Source of the DNA: Coemansia sp. RSA 922
Taxonomy: Eukaryota; Kickxellomycota; Kickxellomycetes; Kickxellales; Kickxellaceae
Direction: 5' to 3'
Assembly (NCBI GenBank): GCA_027577415.1
Contig: JANBQS010000218.1
Span: 1 to 25,855, forward strand
DNA: 25,855 bases
In this document: positions 18,735-25,855 of the stretch, one piece after another
How the letters are laid out: the number at the start of each line of letters is the position of its first letter
Numbering within the stretch: the stretch's first letter is position 1
Made by a program: the position numbers and the translations under genes
The notes under the pieces: model-generated
What the model was told of the DNA's origin: nothing
What the model saw: the letters and a program-made list of their open reading frames with translations, nothing else
The model's database searches: none

Positions 18735-19017
18735 TTGCACGAGTCGTCTGTTATTAAGTGGATGTAGTCGAAATAAACAAATTTAAAACACGAGGGAGAG
18801 ATACAAGAGTCGCTTTTCTTCATGCACTGGTGTCACCAAACGACAAGCGAAGCTCCTGATCAGATTAGGTCAGAAATCGGGATGCTGTTAGCAAACTTGG
18901 ACCGCAGTTGCGCGTGCCTTTCTTCTTCTTTTCTTCTCTATTTTCATTCTCCTTGTCTGCGCGTGCAACTACCTCTATTCACATATTTTTTGTTTGATTT
19001 CTGGGACAGATAATGAA
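18735..19017. promoter_or_regulatory. Divergent promoter region EMC7 / ATRIP-like gene
   Basis: 283 bp between the EMC7 ATG and the ATRIP-like ATG. The plus-strand side is strongly pyrimidine-rich at about 18918-18960, which could be near a transcription start. A 63-codon frame beginning with ATG at 18822 ends with TAA at 19011-19013 and would be an upstream reading frame if the mRNA starts that far out. Confidence 0.4.
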
Positions 19018-21840
19018 ATGGACCGAGAGTCGGCGAGGCCTCCCGATGCACCGGAAACACCTCTATCGGTAAATTTCCGCAGGACTCAGTTCGCAAACTT
19101 TATCAACGACGTCCAGGCTCTCGACGACAACACTTTGCCCCAGGACTCTGCTCCTCGCCATGGCGCACACCCGTCCACTAAGGAAGAAGTATTGCAACCG
19201 CTGCGTACAGCATATGAAACGCCGCCAAGGCGACTCAAGAAGGCGACTCACGACAATTCACCAAGATCGAGCTATAGACCGCACTCGAGACCATCAGCAC
19301 CTTTAGTACTGTCAAACAACAACAATTGGGCAAGTCTGGGGACCAGCGGTGACGACGACTTTTACTTAAAAGACTTGGACGATCTGAATCTCACCCTAGA
19401 AGATATCCAGCCGTTAACGGAGACCGATGAGACCTTATATTCCGCTCAGGATAAGCGCTCGGACTCGGCTAATATGATGCTCTCACAAGAGTTTTCAGAG
19501 GCGCGGATCGGAGACCGCGACTTTCAAAAGGACAACACTGACACCGGCTGCGCAAAGTCAACGATAGGTGCTCGTGCTATGTCGGCTCCTGGTCTAACAG
19601 GCTCGACACTGGCGCCAGTGACGCCATCGACTGGCGGTCAGTCTATTTCTATATCCAGCGTAGATTCATTTGGCCGCTCGTGTACTGATGCCGGTAGCAT
19701 AGATACGTCGACTGCCCCTAGACAGCAGCAGCAACAACAACAGCTTCAGCTGTCGGGAACTGCGCATTCACACCAAACCAACGTCACTGTACGAGGGAAA
19801 GTCAATTTGCTTCCGCGCCTAGCTCAGCACATCCCTCCCCGCCCCGACAGCAGCAGTTTCTCATCTCAGCGTCCCCTTCAAGCAGGACAATATGGCAGAC
19901 CAGTGACAGCGGCCAACGATTCTTCGACATACGGCACCATGTCACGACAACAGCAGCAGCAGCAGCAGCCACAGCAGCGATTCAAACCGTATGCTCATTC
20001 ATTTAGCGGCCCTGGCGGTCAGACTGGTACTAACTCGAGTACTTTGGTACCCGCTACGAATAGGCTGCAGCCACCGCAGGCCTTAGCGCAGAGCACTGTG
20101 ACCGAGACATCCGCCACGCAAGCTGAGCTTGCCCAACTAAGAGCCGACCACGAGCGCTTGCGTACGGAAACCGAGAAACTTCGAGCGCAGCTTTATACGA
20201 AGGAAGGCGAGGTTATAATTGTCCGGGAGAACTTGGCTAGAACAGAAATGGAAAACACATGCTTGCAAGAGCAGCTCAGCAATCAGCGGGCAAACGCAAC
20301 GGCGCAGTTTGAGAAGAATATGAAAGAGCTCCAAGCAGAGCATGAGCGAGTCATAACGGGGCTTAAGTTTGATAAACATGAGGCAAAGACTGCGGCAATG
20401 GCCAAAGTTCTGTCGCCTCGGGTAGCGAGCACACCGCGCCCAGTGGTTACAGCTTCGCGCTCTGGCCTGGATGTCAGAGGAGTGGGCTTGAATGGCACGC
20501 AGCGTAGTGGAACTGGTAGCCCTATAACATACCCAAGCGTAGAGGACTTTATGTCGGTACCCAAGACACTACCCAAGCCTGCTGTGGCTGACACTCCAAC
20601 CTTGACTCCAAACGCGCATCCGCTGAGCAGTGCTAGTAGTAGGCTTTCGGGCAAGAGCACAGGGTCTAAAGACGGTGGCGCTCACGCCGATACCACTACG
20701 ACGGCGCTTCTTGATATACTGTCCGGAATCGCAGAGCTACCTAACGCCGCTAGCTTTGGGAGCCTTGTTTCTCTTTCGGCACATCTATCGCGAGCAGTGC
20801 GGGATCCAGTGTCAACGCAGCTCGACACATTCCACTTGATGGCTTGCGATACACTAACTGGTTGTGCCTCAAAGTCGGACGGGTTCGAGCAGCTAGGCGC
20901 GACTGCTCAGCTTCTACTGCAAGTCATTAGCTCGCTGTTGGAATTTAAAGCTGTTTGGCTCCATTGCTCGGCTGAGCCTCCATCATTATCGTCGTCGTCG
21001 TCGTCGCCGGAGGCTGGATTGCGTCGCATTAGCCAACTCTCGAGCGCAGCTGGCACGGCACTACTGGAGTGTATTCACGCGGTGGCAAAGATGCGCACCA
21101 ACAGTTCAGAGAGCGTTGTGTGCAGCGCGGCTATCGCCTCGTTATGCCAGTTGCTGATCCGAATAATTGGCCTTCAGCCTGTGGCGGCGCTCAGCAGTGG
21201 GATGTGGACGGGGTTTAATCCTTGTGAGATCGGCCAGTACTTTACATTGGGACTTGGCTTGGATGGACTGTTGGGCGTGGTTGGCCTGTTGACTACGCTG
21301 ATCCAAGTGTCTTCTGTGTCGTGGGACTATTTGCGTGGCAGTCCCAGCGACTTTGAGCGGCTGTTGCTGGCGATTATGAGGCGGCTGCAATTGGCTTTCT
21401 TGGCCAAGGATGTGCTGACGCTAGAAGGCAAGCGCGCGTTCCTGGTTCTCATTGCGTCGGCAATCGTCACACACGAGGACGATACGCCAGTGCTCATTAA
21501 CAGCATGCGACGATTCACCGCGGGCATGGTGCAGTGGTTTTTGGAAGAGCACTTATCTCTGACTGGATCCAAGGAGCTGGTGTTAGACTGCGAGCGAAGG
21601 GTGCAAGTGTTTTTCGAGTATACCAAGTGTCTCAATGTCGTGCTCTCGGAGGTCAAGGATGTGGTGGCATTGCTGGGCGGAGATAATTCGCCATTGTTTT
21701 TCGGATTTGTGGCTGCGTGTACGCGGATGACGCTCGGCGAAGGCGTGTTTGATGGTGTTGCGCCCATCCGCGAACTTGCTGCTGATCTTTTGGCATACGT
21801 GGTTACGGAAGAACAAGCGGTGTCTATTCAGGGTTTGTAA
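19018..21840 (+). CDS. ATRIP/Rad26/Lcd1-like DNA-damage checkpoint protein
   Basis: 940 aa, intronless. The partner that binds RPA-coated single-stranded DNA and recruits the ATR/Mec1/Rad3 kinase. The clearest evidence is the coiled coil at about 367-458 containing AQLYTKEGEVIIVRENLA, the signature by which fungal Rad26/UvsD proteins are recognised. An acidic-aromatic motif at about 112-130 (DDDFYLKDLDDLNLTLEDIQ) resembles the checkpoint-recruitment peptide that docks on the RPA70 N-terminal domain. The region between is low complexity with two polyglutamine runs, and a Ser-rich run sits at about 660. The C-terminal half (about 570-930) is predicted-helical and leucine-rich, as expected for the ATR-binding HEAT-like domain. 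Start: the ATG at 19018 (context GAAATGG). Identity rests on motif order, not on overall similarity. Confidence 0.78.
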   Translation: MDRESARPPDAPETPLSVNFRRTQFANFINDVQALDDNTLPQDSAPRHGAHPSTKEEVLQPLRTAYETPPRRLKKATHDNSPRSSYRPHSRPSAPLVLSNNNNWASLGTSGDDDFYLKDLDDLNLTLEDIQPLTETDETLYSAQDKRSDSANMMLSQEFSEARIGDRDFQKDNTDTGCAKSTIGARAMSAPGLTGSTLAPVTPSTGGQSISISSVDSFGRSCTDAGSIDTSTAPRQQQQQQQLQLSGTAHSHQTNVTVRGKVNLLPRLAQHIPPRPDSSSFSSQRPLQAGQYGRPVTAANDSSTYGTMSRQQQQQQQPQQRFKPYAHSFSGPGGQTGTNSSTLVPATNRLQPPQALAQSTVTETSATQAELAQLRADHERLRTETEKLRAQLYTKEGEVIIVRENLARTEMENTCLQEQLSNQRANATAQFEKNMKELQAEHERVITGLKFDKHEAKTAAMAKVLSPRVASTPRPVVTASRSGLDVRGVGLNGTQRSGTGSPITYPSVEDFMSVPKTLPKPAVADTPTLTPNAHPLSSASSRLSGKSTGSKDGGAHADTTTTALLDILSGIAELPNAASFGSLVSLSAHLSRAVRDPVSTQLDTFHLMACDTLTGCASKSDGFEQLGATAQLLLQVISSLLEFKAVWLHCSAEPPSLSSSSSSPEAGLRRISQLSSAAGTALLECIHAVAKMRTNSSESVVCSAAIASLCQLLIRIIGLQPVAALSSGMWTGFNPCEIGQYFTLGLGLDGLLGVVGLLTTLIQVSSVSWDYLRGSPSDFERLLLAIMRRLQLAFLAKDVLTLEGKRAFLVLIASAIVTHEDDTPVLINSMRRFTAGMVQWFLEEHLSLTGSKELVLDCERRVQVFFEYTKCLNVVLSEVKDVVALLGGDNSPLFFGFVAACTRMTLGEGVFDGVAPIRELAADLLAYVVTEEQAVSIQGL
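19723..19743 (+). repeat. CAG/CAA run encoding seven glutamines
   Basis: Seven consecutive CAG/CAA codons inside the ATRIP-like gene, followed by LQL. Mixed codons (CAG and CAA) suggest a stable tract rather than a recently expanded pure repeat. Confidence 0.9.
19949..19978 (+). repeat. CAG run encoding Q7-P-Q2
   Basis: One CAA and six CAG codons, then CCA and two CAG, inside the ATRIP-like gene. This is the purest CAG stretch in the window and a likely site of length variation between strains. Confidence 0.9.
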
Positions 21841-22274
21841 ATTTGGTAATATATTTAGATTTTCCAACAGATTAAATTGTCGGCATATGGTGCAGCATGT
21901 TTCGGGAGCTACATGATCGCATGACTGACATTCACTCGCTCTCGCGCAGTATCGACAAATAGAAGTGACATCCTTTAGGCATGTGAGAGTGCGGTGGCGT
22001 CGCTGAAGAATGTCAGGGCGCACGTGTGCAAAACTCCGCTTGCGCATTCCTATTTGTTCATAAACGCCCGAGCAAAGCGAATAAATGCGAGAAAAGCATT
22101 GGCGTCCACCACAGTCAGGCGCGATATACATCAGGTTATCTCGTCCCATCTCCCTCTCACCCTCGTCTGCTTTGTACGCGGTGACAATCCTTAGCTTTTC
22201 TTTTCACTTACGTCGACTATTATTTTATACGCTATCTTGTACTAGAAAGCCAATACATCTATATCGCAAGGCTG
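21841..22274. other. Intergenic: ATRIP-like 3' end and PRT promoter; Cys-rich antisense frame noted
   Basis: 434 bp between two plus-strand genes. Just after the ATRIP-like stop there is an A/T-rich stretch (about 21841-21880) suited to a 3' UTR. The minus strand is open from an ATG at 22149 through the whole gap and into the ATRIP-like gene. The part outside that gene is cysteine-rich (CRYC, CQSC, CCTIC spaced over about 30 residues). I do not recognise it and cannot show that it is transcribed, so I do not list it as a gene. Confidence 0.4.
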
Positions 22275-23069
22275 ATGGTAGGCATACACACGTACTCGGC
22301 AAGTAGTGGCAATCACGAGCATATGGCAGCAACAGCATCATCTCTGAGGCCAGGCTACGGGCTGTCGGCAGGCAGTCGGCGGCGGAGCACAGCAGTGTTT
22401 GACGACCGGATACACGCTGGCTCACAACTGGCCAACAATCTACGCGAATACGTGGGGGATCCCAACGTAGTGGTTCTGTCAGTGAGCCGGGGCGGAGCTG
22501 TCGTTGGGTCAGTAGTAGCTTCAGCCTTGGGCCGCGGAGTCGCTCACTTGTATTACGTAGTTCGGCCTATCCCTTTTGCTAGCATGCCGCGCTTGTCATT
22601 GGGTAGCGTGGCGGGGGACGGCAGTGTAAGGATTGACAATGTGGTGGCGCGAAGTGTGGGCGTCAGCGACGGGGCATTGTTAAGGAGCATTGAAGCTGTG
22701 GATGAGGAGCTTAGTCGAGAGCAGGCAGCGTTTTATGGGGCAGTGCCTACGGCCGAGAGGTTGGAGGGGAGGACATTGGTGGTTGTGGACGACGGTATGG
22801 AGGCCGGAGACACGATGCGTGAAGCTGTCATGCATTTGAGACACTGCTATAGGGCTAGCAAAGTGGTTGTTGCTGTGCCTGTGTGCTTGGCTGACTTGCG
22901 CAAACAACTGCTGAGACATGTGGATGGGGTCGTTGACATTGTGTCGCCGGTTTTTGTTGGCAATGTTGCTCGCTGGTATGCCCTTGGCGTGACAGTATCG
23001 GCGGCTGAGCAGCAAGCTCTGGACCATATGTTTGTCAATGGAGGTAATGGCAGCTTTGACTTTGACTAG
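22275..23069 (+). CDS. Bacterial-type phosphoribosyltransferase (COG1926-like)
   Basis: 264 aa, intronless. Type I phosphoribosyltransferase fold of the kind annotated in bacteria as 'predicted phosphoribosyltransferase'. Visible blocks: FDDRIHAGSQLANNLREYVG (about 42-61, bacterial RxxAGxxLA-like start), VVVLSVSRGGAVVGSVVASA (PRPP-diphosphate loop region), and the PRPP loop LVVVDDGMEAGDTMREAV at about 166-183, then KVVVAVPVC. In the loop the usual TG of DDGxxTGxT is replaced (MEAGDT), so catalytic competence needs care. Substrate unknown; this group is not UPRT, HPRT or OPRT. The ~40-residue lead (HTYSASSGNHEHMAATASS...) is outside the fold. Start is uncertain: ATG 22275 or ATG 22323. Only 29 bp separate its stop from the next ATG. 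Confidence 0.75.
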   Translation: MVGIHTYSASSGNHEHMAATASSLRPGYGLSAGSRRRSTAVFDDRIHAGSQLANNLREYVGDPNVVVLSVSRGGAVVGSVVASALGRGVAHLYYVVRPIPFASMPRLSLGSVAGDGSVRIDNVVARSVGVSDGALLRSIEAVDEELSREQAAFYGAVPTAERLEGRTLVVVDDGMEAGDTMREAVMHLRHCYRASKVVVAVPVCLADLRKQLLRHVDGVVDIVSPVFVGNVARWYALGVTVSAAEQQALDHMFVNGGNGSFDFD

Positions 23070-23098
23070 AAACAATATATTTTACACTATCGCCCGCT

Positions 23099-23767
23099 AT
23101 GCCTGCATCTCCTACATCGCCATTGGCAAATATTCGCGCGCCTAAGCGTCGTGGTCGGCCGCCCAAGAATGAGAAGCTTATCGAGCAGCGCGCGATAGAG
23201 GATGCGGCTAAAATGGTTGAAATTGCAGCCTTGATCAAGACGCCGCCTGGAACTCAGTTGCGCAGCAGTACTCGTCAGCAGCAGCCGAATATTATGCCTA
23301 ATGGTGTGCGCCCGCCGCCGCCGCCGATTGCATCGATGACTGGATTTGGAGGAACCAACGGCCCACCGTCGGCCGGTCGGCCTGTCGGTGTGCAGAGGAT
23401 GATGCCGCATGGTGCTAATCCTAGCCCGGCTCAGCTCTTGGCTGCCCGCGTGCAGCCTGTAGTGCCGGCCGCGAATCAAATGCAGCAGCAGCAGCAGAAA
23501 CTCGCTCAGCAACAGCAACAGCAACATTCGCAAATGCGACAGCAGCAAAGACAGCAGCAACAAGTGCAACAGCCATTGCAGCCGCTGGCCTACAATGACT
23601 CGGCTCCGCAGTTGCCAAAGGATATCGTTGACCTGTTTCCCACTGCTAACGGGAGGATTAAATGGTTTGCGACAATGCCTGTTTGTCGAATTGAAGAGCC
23701 GAGCGTCGTACGCCATTCTGCCGCCTATATCAAGTGGAAGCAAACCCAGGGTAGCTCCTTGACGTAG
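23099..23767 (+). CDS. AT-hook, glutamine-rich putative chromatin protein
   Basis: 222 aa, intronless. An AT-hook core, PKRRGRPPKNEK at about 15-26, predicts binding to the minor groove of A/T-rich DNA. A proline-rich segment (PPPPP near 72) and a glutamine-rich stretch (about 127-162, MQQQQQKLAQQQQQQHSQM) follow, as in transcriptional co-activators. The C-terminal ~45 residues are ordered-looking: LPKDIVDLFPTANGRIKW, FATMPVCRIEE and HSAAYIKWK. This block, an AT-hook at the front and a short 'LFP..GRIKWF..PP' type end, vaguely recalls subunits of SWI/SNF-RSC remodellers such as the Rsc7/Swp82 group. I cannot confirm this and give no gene name. It begins 29 bp after the phosphoribosyltransferase stop. 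Confidence 0.68.
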   Translation: MPASPTSPLANIRAPKRRGRPPKNEKLIEQRAIEDAAKMVEIAALIKTPPGTQLRSSTRQQQPNIMPNGVRPPPPPIASMTGFGGTNGPPSAGRPVGVQRMMPHGANPSPAQLLAARVQPVVPAANQMQQQQQKLAQQQQQQHSQMRQQQRQQQQVQQPLQPLAYNDSAPQLPKDIVDLFPTANGRIKWFATMPVCRIEEPSVVRHSAAYIKWKQTQGSSLT

Positions 23768-23781
23768 GAGGTGATTTTTCT

Positions 23782-23808
23782 TTTTATCTTTCTCTTTCTC
23801 TTTCTCTT
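23782..23808 (+). repeat. CT-rich (CTTTCT/CTCTTT) microsatellite
   Basis: Short run of imperfect 6-bp CTTTCT-type units in the 3' flank of the AT-hook gene. Probably a 3' UTR low-complexity tract; no function is implied. Confidence 0.7.
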
Positions 23809-24000
23809 TTCCTATTCAAATTGTATTCATTGATCTTCTCTTATCTTGTTGAGATTGGGCAGGGTAGTGCTCATGTGCGCACTGATATATCGAGCGCCTA
23901 TTCTTGTCCAGCGCCCGGATCAGAGAAAGCGCTTTCATCTGAGAGCTTTGTAGCGGGTTAGGGCGTATGTTTTATCAAATGCTGTAAAGCCCGCTAGAAG

Positions 24001-24007
24001 TATAAAA
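24001..24007 (+). promoter_or_regulatory. TATAAAA box, plus strand
   Basis: Perfect TATAAAA followed by GG, then a G/C-containing stretch and pyrimidine-rich sequence. It has the look of a core promoter, yet the annotated gene downstream (24096-25220) is on the other strand. Chance occurrence in A/T-rich DNA is possible. Confidence 0.3.
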
Positions 24008-24095
24008 GGCATGGCAGCGCCGCCAACTGGAACTACTCACCCATCAATAATTTCTTTTATTCTTTCTTTTGAAATATTTGTGATTATATCTTATC

Positions 24096-25220
24096 TTATT
24101 TGGTGTAAAAAAGGTAGAGTAGAAATTTGGTAAGTCTTCTGTGCTTGTTTAGGATGGTAGGCATGGCTGCCAACATGCTAAACACATTTTGCACAAGATT
24201 ATTGTTGACTGGCGACGCTGGGTATGCGCCTTCCTTGGACACAGCATCACCTTTGCTATCACCGCCACTGGTTTCGTCGTCGTCGTCGCCATCAGAAAAC
24301 TCTTTCACATTCAGAGTGATTTCGTCGTCCGTGGCCAAACTCGACTCGTCGTCCGGCAGCTCCTGACGCATGTTAGCGTCCTTACCGCTGGTCAACTCCA
24401 CATCGGGCCTAGGAGTGTCGTCGTCGTTCGCATTGGGCTGGTGTGGTTTATCGCCCGAGTTGCCTCCGATCCGCACATTGCGCGTGTTGCCAAACTTGAG
24501 CAAGGAGCTGACGGCTCCCCGGTAATAGCTGTTGACAGGAAGTGTGGCGCTCGTTGCGTTGGCTATGCATGGCCTCCTGAGTGTCCGAATCGCTCTGCCG
24601 AGTCTCGCTGCTCTTGCCTCCATGCTCACAGGATCAAGAATTGGTTTGAATAACTGCAACGACGCTTCGTCATCATCGCTCTGTGCTAGAGGGGCGGCGG
24701 TCAGCGCTTGATGGGCAGCGGGTGTCGCCAGAGGAGCAGCGGGCATCGCTTGGTCGATAGCGTACTCATTGGCGAGTACTGAGCGAGTAGCTGTAGCCCA
24801 GATGCGGCTCGCGATGAACATGCCTAAGACGAGACCAATCGCGAGTCCCACGGCGAGACCAATTGCAAGGCAGTGGACTCCGCCAATATCCTCGATACGC
24901 TGGAGAATTTCATTGTCGTACCGAGGTGCTTGTGACGACTGGGCGAGCAGCTCCTGCGTGTCCTTCATCGCGCTGACTGCCGCCTGGACAGCGCCGACAA
25001 CGCTTTCGACTCGTTTGGTAATGGCCAAAATCGCACCTGTCGCCGCCTCAATCGAGCCTGTTGTCGCCTTTATTGCGCCGGTAGTTGTCTGGATCGCGCC
25101 AGTAGCCGCCTCAATTGCACTGGCGCCGTCTTGCACTCCTTGGACGGCCGACTTGAACAGGGTAATGCCTGACACCCAAGTGTATGCCAAGGCACCCAGG
25201 CCAACGAAACTGACGATCAT
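24096..25220 (-). CDS. Unrecognised two-segment membrane protein with 7-residue repeats
   Basis: 374 aa, intronless; I know no family for it. The N terminus is a hydrophobic segment (about 2-22). It is followed by a striking 7-residue periodicity (about 35-84): AIEAATG, AIQTTTG, AIKATTG, SIEAATG, AILAITK, RVESVVG, AVQAAVS. This pattern suggests a long amphipathic or coiled-coil helix. A second hydrophobic segment (about 113-141) is glycine-spaced (LAIGLAVGLAIGLVLG), a glycine-zipper pattern that favours helix packing in membranes. The tail (about 145-374) is soluble-looking, with an Ala/Pro stretch, an Arg-rich patch (RAARLGRAIRTLRR) and acidic low-complexity blocks (DGDDDDETSGGD). The ATG at 25220 has A at -3 and directly opens the hydrophobic segment. 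Antisense frames here are shadows of the repeats. Confidence 0.65.
   Translation of the reverse strand: MIVSFVGLGALAYTWVSGITLFKSAVQGVQDGASAIEAATGAIQTTTGAIKATTGSIEAATGAILAITKRVESVVGAVQAAVSAMKDTQELLAQSSQAPRYDNEILQRIEDIGGVHCLAIGLAVGLAIGLVLGMFIASRIWATATRSVLANEYAIDQAMPAAPLATPAAHQALTAAPLAQSDDDEASLQLFKPILDPVSMEARAARLGRAIRTLRRPCIANATSATLPVNSYYRGAVSSLLKFGNTRNVRIGGNSGDKPHQPNANDDDTPRPDVELTSGKDANMRQELPDDESSLATDDEITLNVKEFSDGDDDDETSGGDSKGDAVSKEGAYPASPVNNNLVQNVFSMLAAMPTILNKHRRLTKFLLYLFYTK
25030..25134 (-). repeat. Five 21-bp tandem units encoding heptads
   Basis: Units at 25030-25050, 25051-25071, 25072-25092, 25093-25113 and a degenerate 25114-25134, each beginning ATYG on the plus strand. They encode the seven-residue repeats of the membrane protein (minus strand). 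The units differ at several positions, mostly preserving the Ala-Ile/Ala-Thr-Gly pattern, which suggests old duplication under protein-level constraint. Confidence 0.85.
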
Positions 25221-25855
25221 TTTCCTGTGTGCGTGGGTGGGTGAGTGTGAGGAATGAAGTTTACAAAAGCTATAAAGATGTAAAATGCGATGCGCGAGTG
25301 GATGGTGAACAGGAAGAAAAAAAAGGTATGTCCTGAAAAAATTTTATTTACACCTGCAGAGGAAGAGGCATACTTTGCTGCATAGCAATAGGTGCCGTTT
25401 AGGATAGGGGGAGCCGTTATCATCGTCTCCACGAGAAAGAGACAATAGGCGTGGCAACCAGGTGACAGGGGTCTGTGAGGAGCAGGTGGATCCTCTCCGA
25501 AAGAATCCGTGAAAAAAAAAAAAGAGCCGGAACGGGTCTGCGCAAAAGGCAGCATTTGTTTGTTCCTATTGCCCCACAGTCCAGGGGCGTTTGATTGTCC
25601 CTGAAATACAGACCCTTTGATTATCTTTTTATTCGATCTGTGAGGGTAGCGATTGAATTTTATCACTCTATCGCCATTTTAATGTAGCAATAAACCTTTC
25701 GATTATTTTCTTTCTTGGAACGGATGGCACTATGCCATCACTTGTGTGCTGAAAAGAGAAAGTACACATTCAGACTCGTGTCAATGGCAAGGACCCTTTC
25801 ATTACAACTTTAAAGTTTGAGTTCGGATTTGCCCTGACTTTGGCAATCCTTTTAT
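25221..25855. other. Right-hand flank, no gene supported
   Basis: 635 bp upstream of the minus-strand membrane-protein gene, so its promoter is likely here. A-runs at about 25317-25324 and 25511-25523. A minus-strand frame of 149 codons (25217-25666) is Phe/His/Pro-rich low complexity with no known motif. A plus-strand 31-codon frame near 25294 is also open but unremarkable. No partial gene running off the end could be identified. Confidence 0.5.

Larger units (their letters stand above)
23768..24095. other. Convergent intergenic region with a CT repeat and a plus-strand TATA box
   Basis: 328 bp between the AT-hook gene stop and the stop of the opposing membrane-protein gene. A CTTTCT-type microsatellite lies at about 23785-23808. 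A consensus TATAAAA sits at 24001-24007 on the plus strand, facing into the 3' end of the minus-strand gene. Beyond the two 3' UTRs I see no coding sequence. Confidence 0.5.

Noticed and set aside
22275..22280. ATG|GTAGGC at the phosphoribosyltransferase start as a third start-codon intron
   Set aside because: No acceptor downstream gave a sensible in-frame join (one tested leads straight to a stop), and the unspliced frame is open.
23087..23743. Minus-strand 218-codon frame opposite the AT-hook gene
   Set aside because: Its leucine runs come from reading the CAG/CAA glutamine tract on the complementary strand.
24189..25257. Plus-strand frames opposite the repeat membrane protein
   Set aside because: They mirror the 21-bp repeats and lack a start context or motif; the minus strand has the anchor, zipper and continuous 374-aa frame.
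25217..25666. Minus-strand 149-codon frame at the right edge
   Set aside because: Contains Phe runs from homopolymers and His/Pro-rich low complexity; looks like promoter or UTR translation.

Overview
This window looks like a gene-dense nuclear chromosome segment from a fungus, most likely an early-diverging (zygomycete-grade) lineage such as the Kickxellomycotina. The evidence is a set of recognisable fungal orthologues (RCL1, MRP10/mS37, THR1, BST1/PGAP1, DBP7, FUR1-type UPRT, EMC7, ATRIP/Rad26, synaptobrevin). Introns are short (about 66-220 nt), start mostly with GTAAG/GTAGG, often carry a CTAAC-like branch sequence, and are absent from most genes. Homopolymer A/T tracts fill the intergenic DNA. 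The lineage is an inference; the kingdom call is firm. I see no rRNA, tRNA, CRISPR array, transposon or virus.

Layout, left to right. (1) 465-1212, minus: synaptobrevin/Snc v-SNARE, three exons, with its ATG split by an intron. (2) 1628-2590, plus: mARC-like MOSC protein. (3) 2635-3717, minus: RCL1, facing (4) 3972-4217, plus: mitoribosomal mS37/Mrp10. (5) 4246-5172, minus: CinA/MoaB-like (MoCF) domain protein with a possible mitochondrial presequence. (6) 5391-6549, plus: homoserine kinase THR1, one intron. (7) 6639-10364, minus: GPI inositol-deacylase. (8) 10722-11588, minus: glucose-6-phosphate 1-epimerase. (9) 11733-14342, minus: DBP7 helicase. (10) 14763-15305, plus: OHCU decarboxylase. 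(11) 15451-15915, minus: small heat-shock protein. (12) 16265-17006, plus: uracil phosphoribosyltransferase, with an intron immediately after the ATG. (13) 17105-17937, minus: unrecognised coiled-coil protein in 3-4 exons. (14) 17939-18734, minus: EMC7 in three exons. (15) 19018-21840, plus: ATRIP/Rad26-like checkpoint protein. (16) 22275-23069, plus: bacterial-type (COG1926-like) phosphoribosyltransferase. (17) 23099-23767, plus: AT-hook/glutamine-rich protein. (18) 24096-25220, minus: unrecognised membrane protein with a 7-residue repeat.

The genes are mostly housekeeping and do not form one pathway. Local themes are ribosome biogenesis (RCL1, DBP7, mS37), nucleobase metabolism (UPRT, OHCU decarboxylase, possibly the second phosphoribosyltransferase), ER/secretory function (Snc, PGAP1, EMC7), and two proteins with molybdenum-cofactor-related folds. 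Many neighbours are convergent with very short 3' gaps (28-98 bp) or divergent over probable shared promoters. The most unusual points are two introns placed at the start codon, two same-strand pairs only 1 and 29 bp apart, the bacterial-looking phosphoribosyltransferase, and two orphan proteins.
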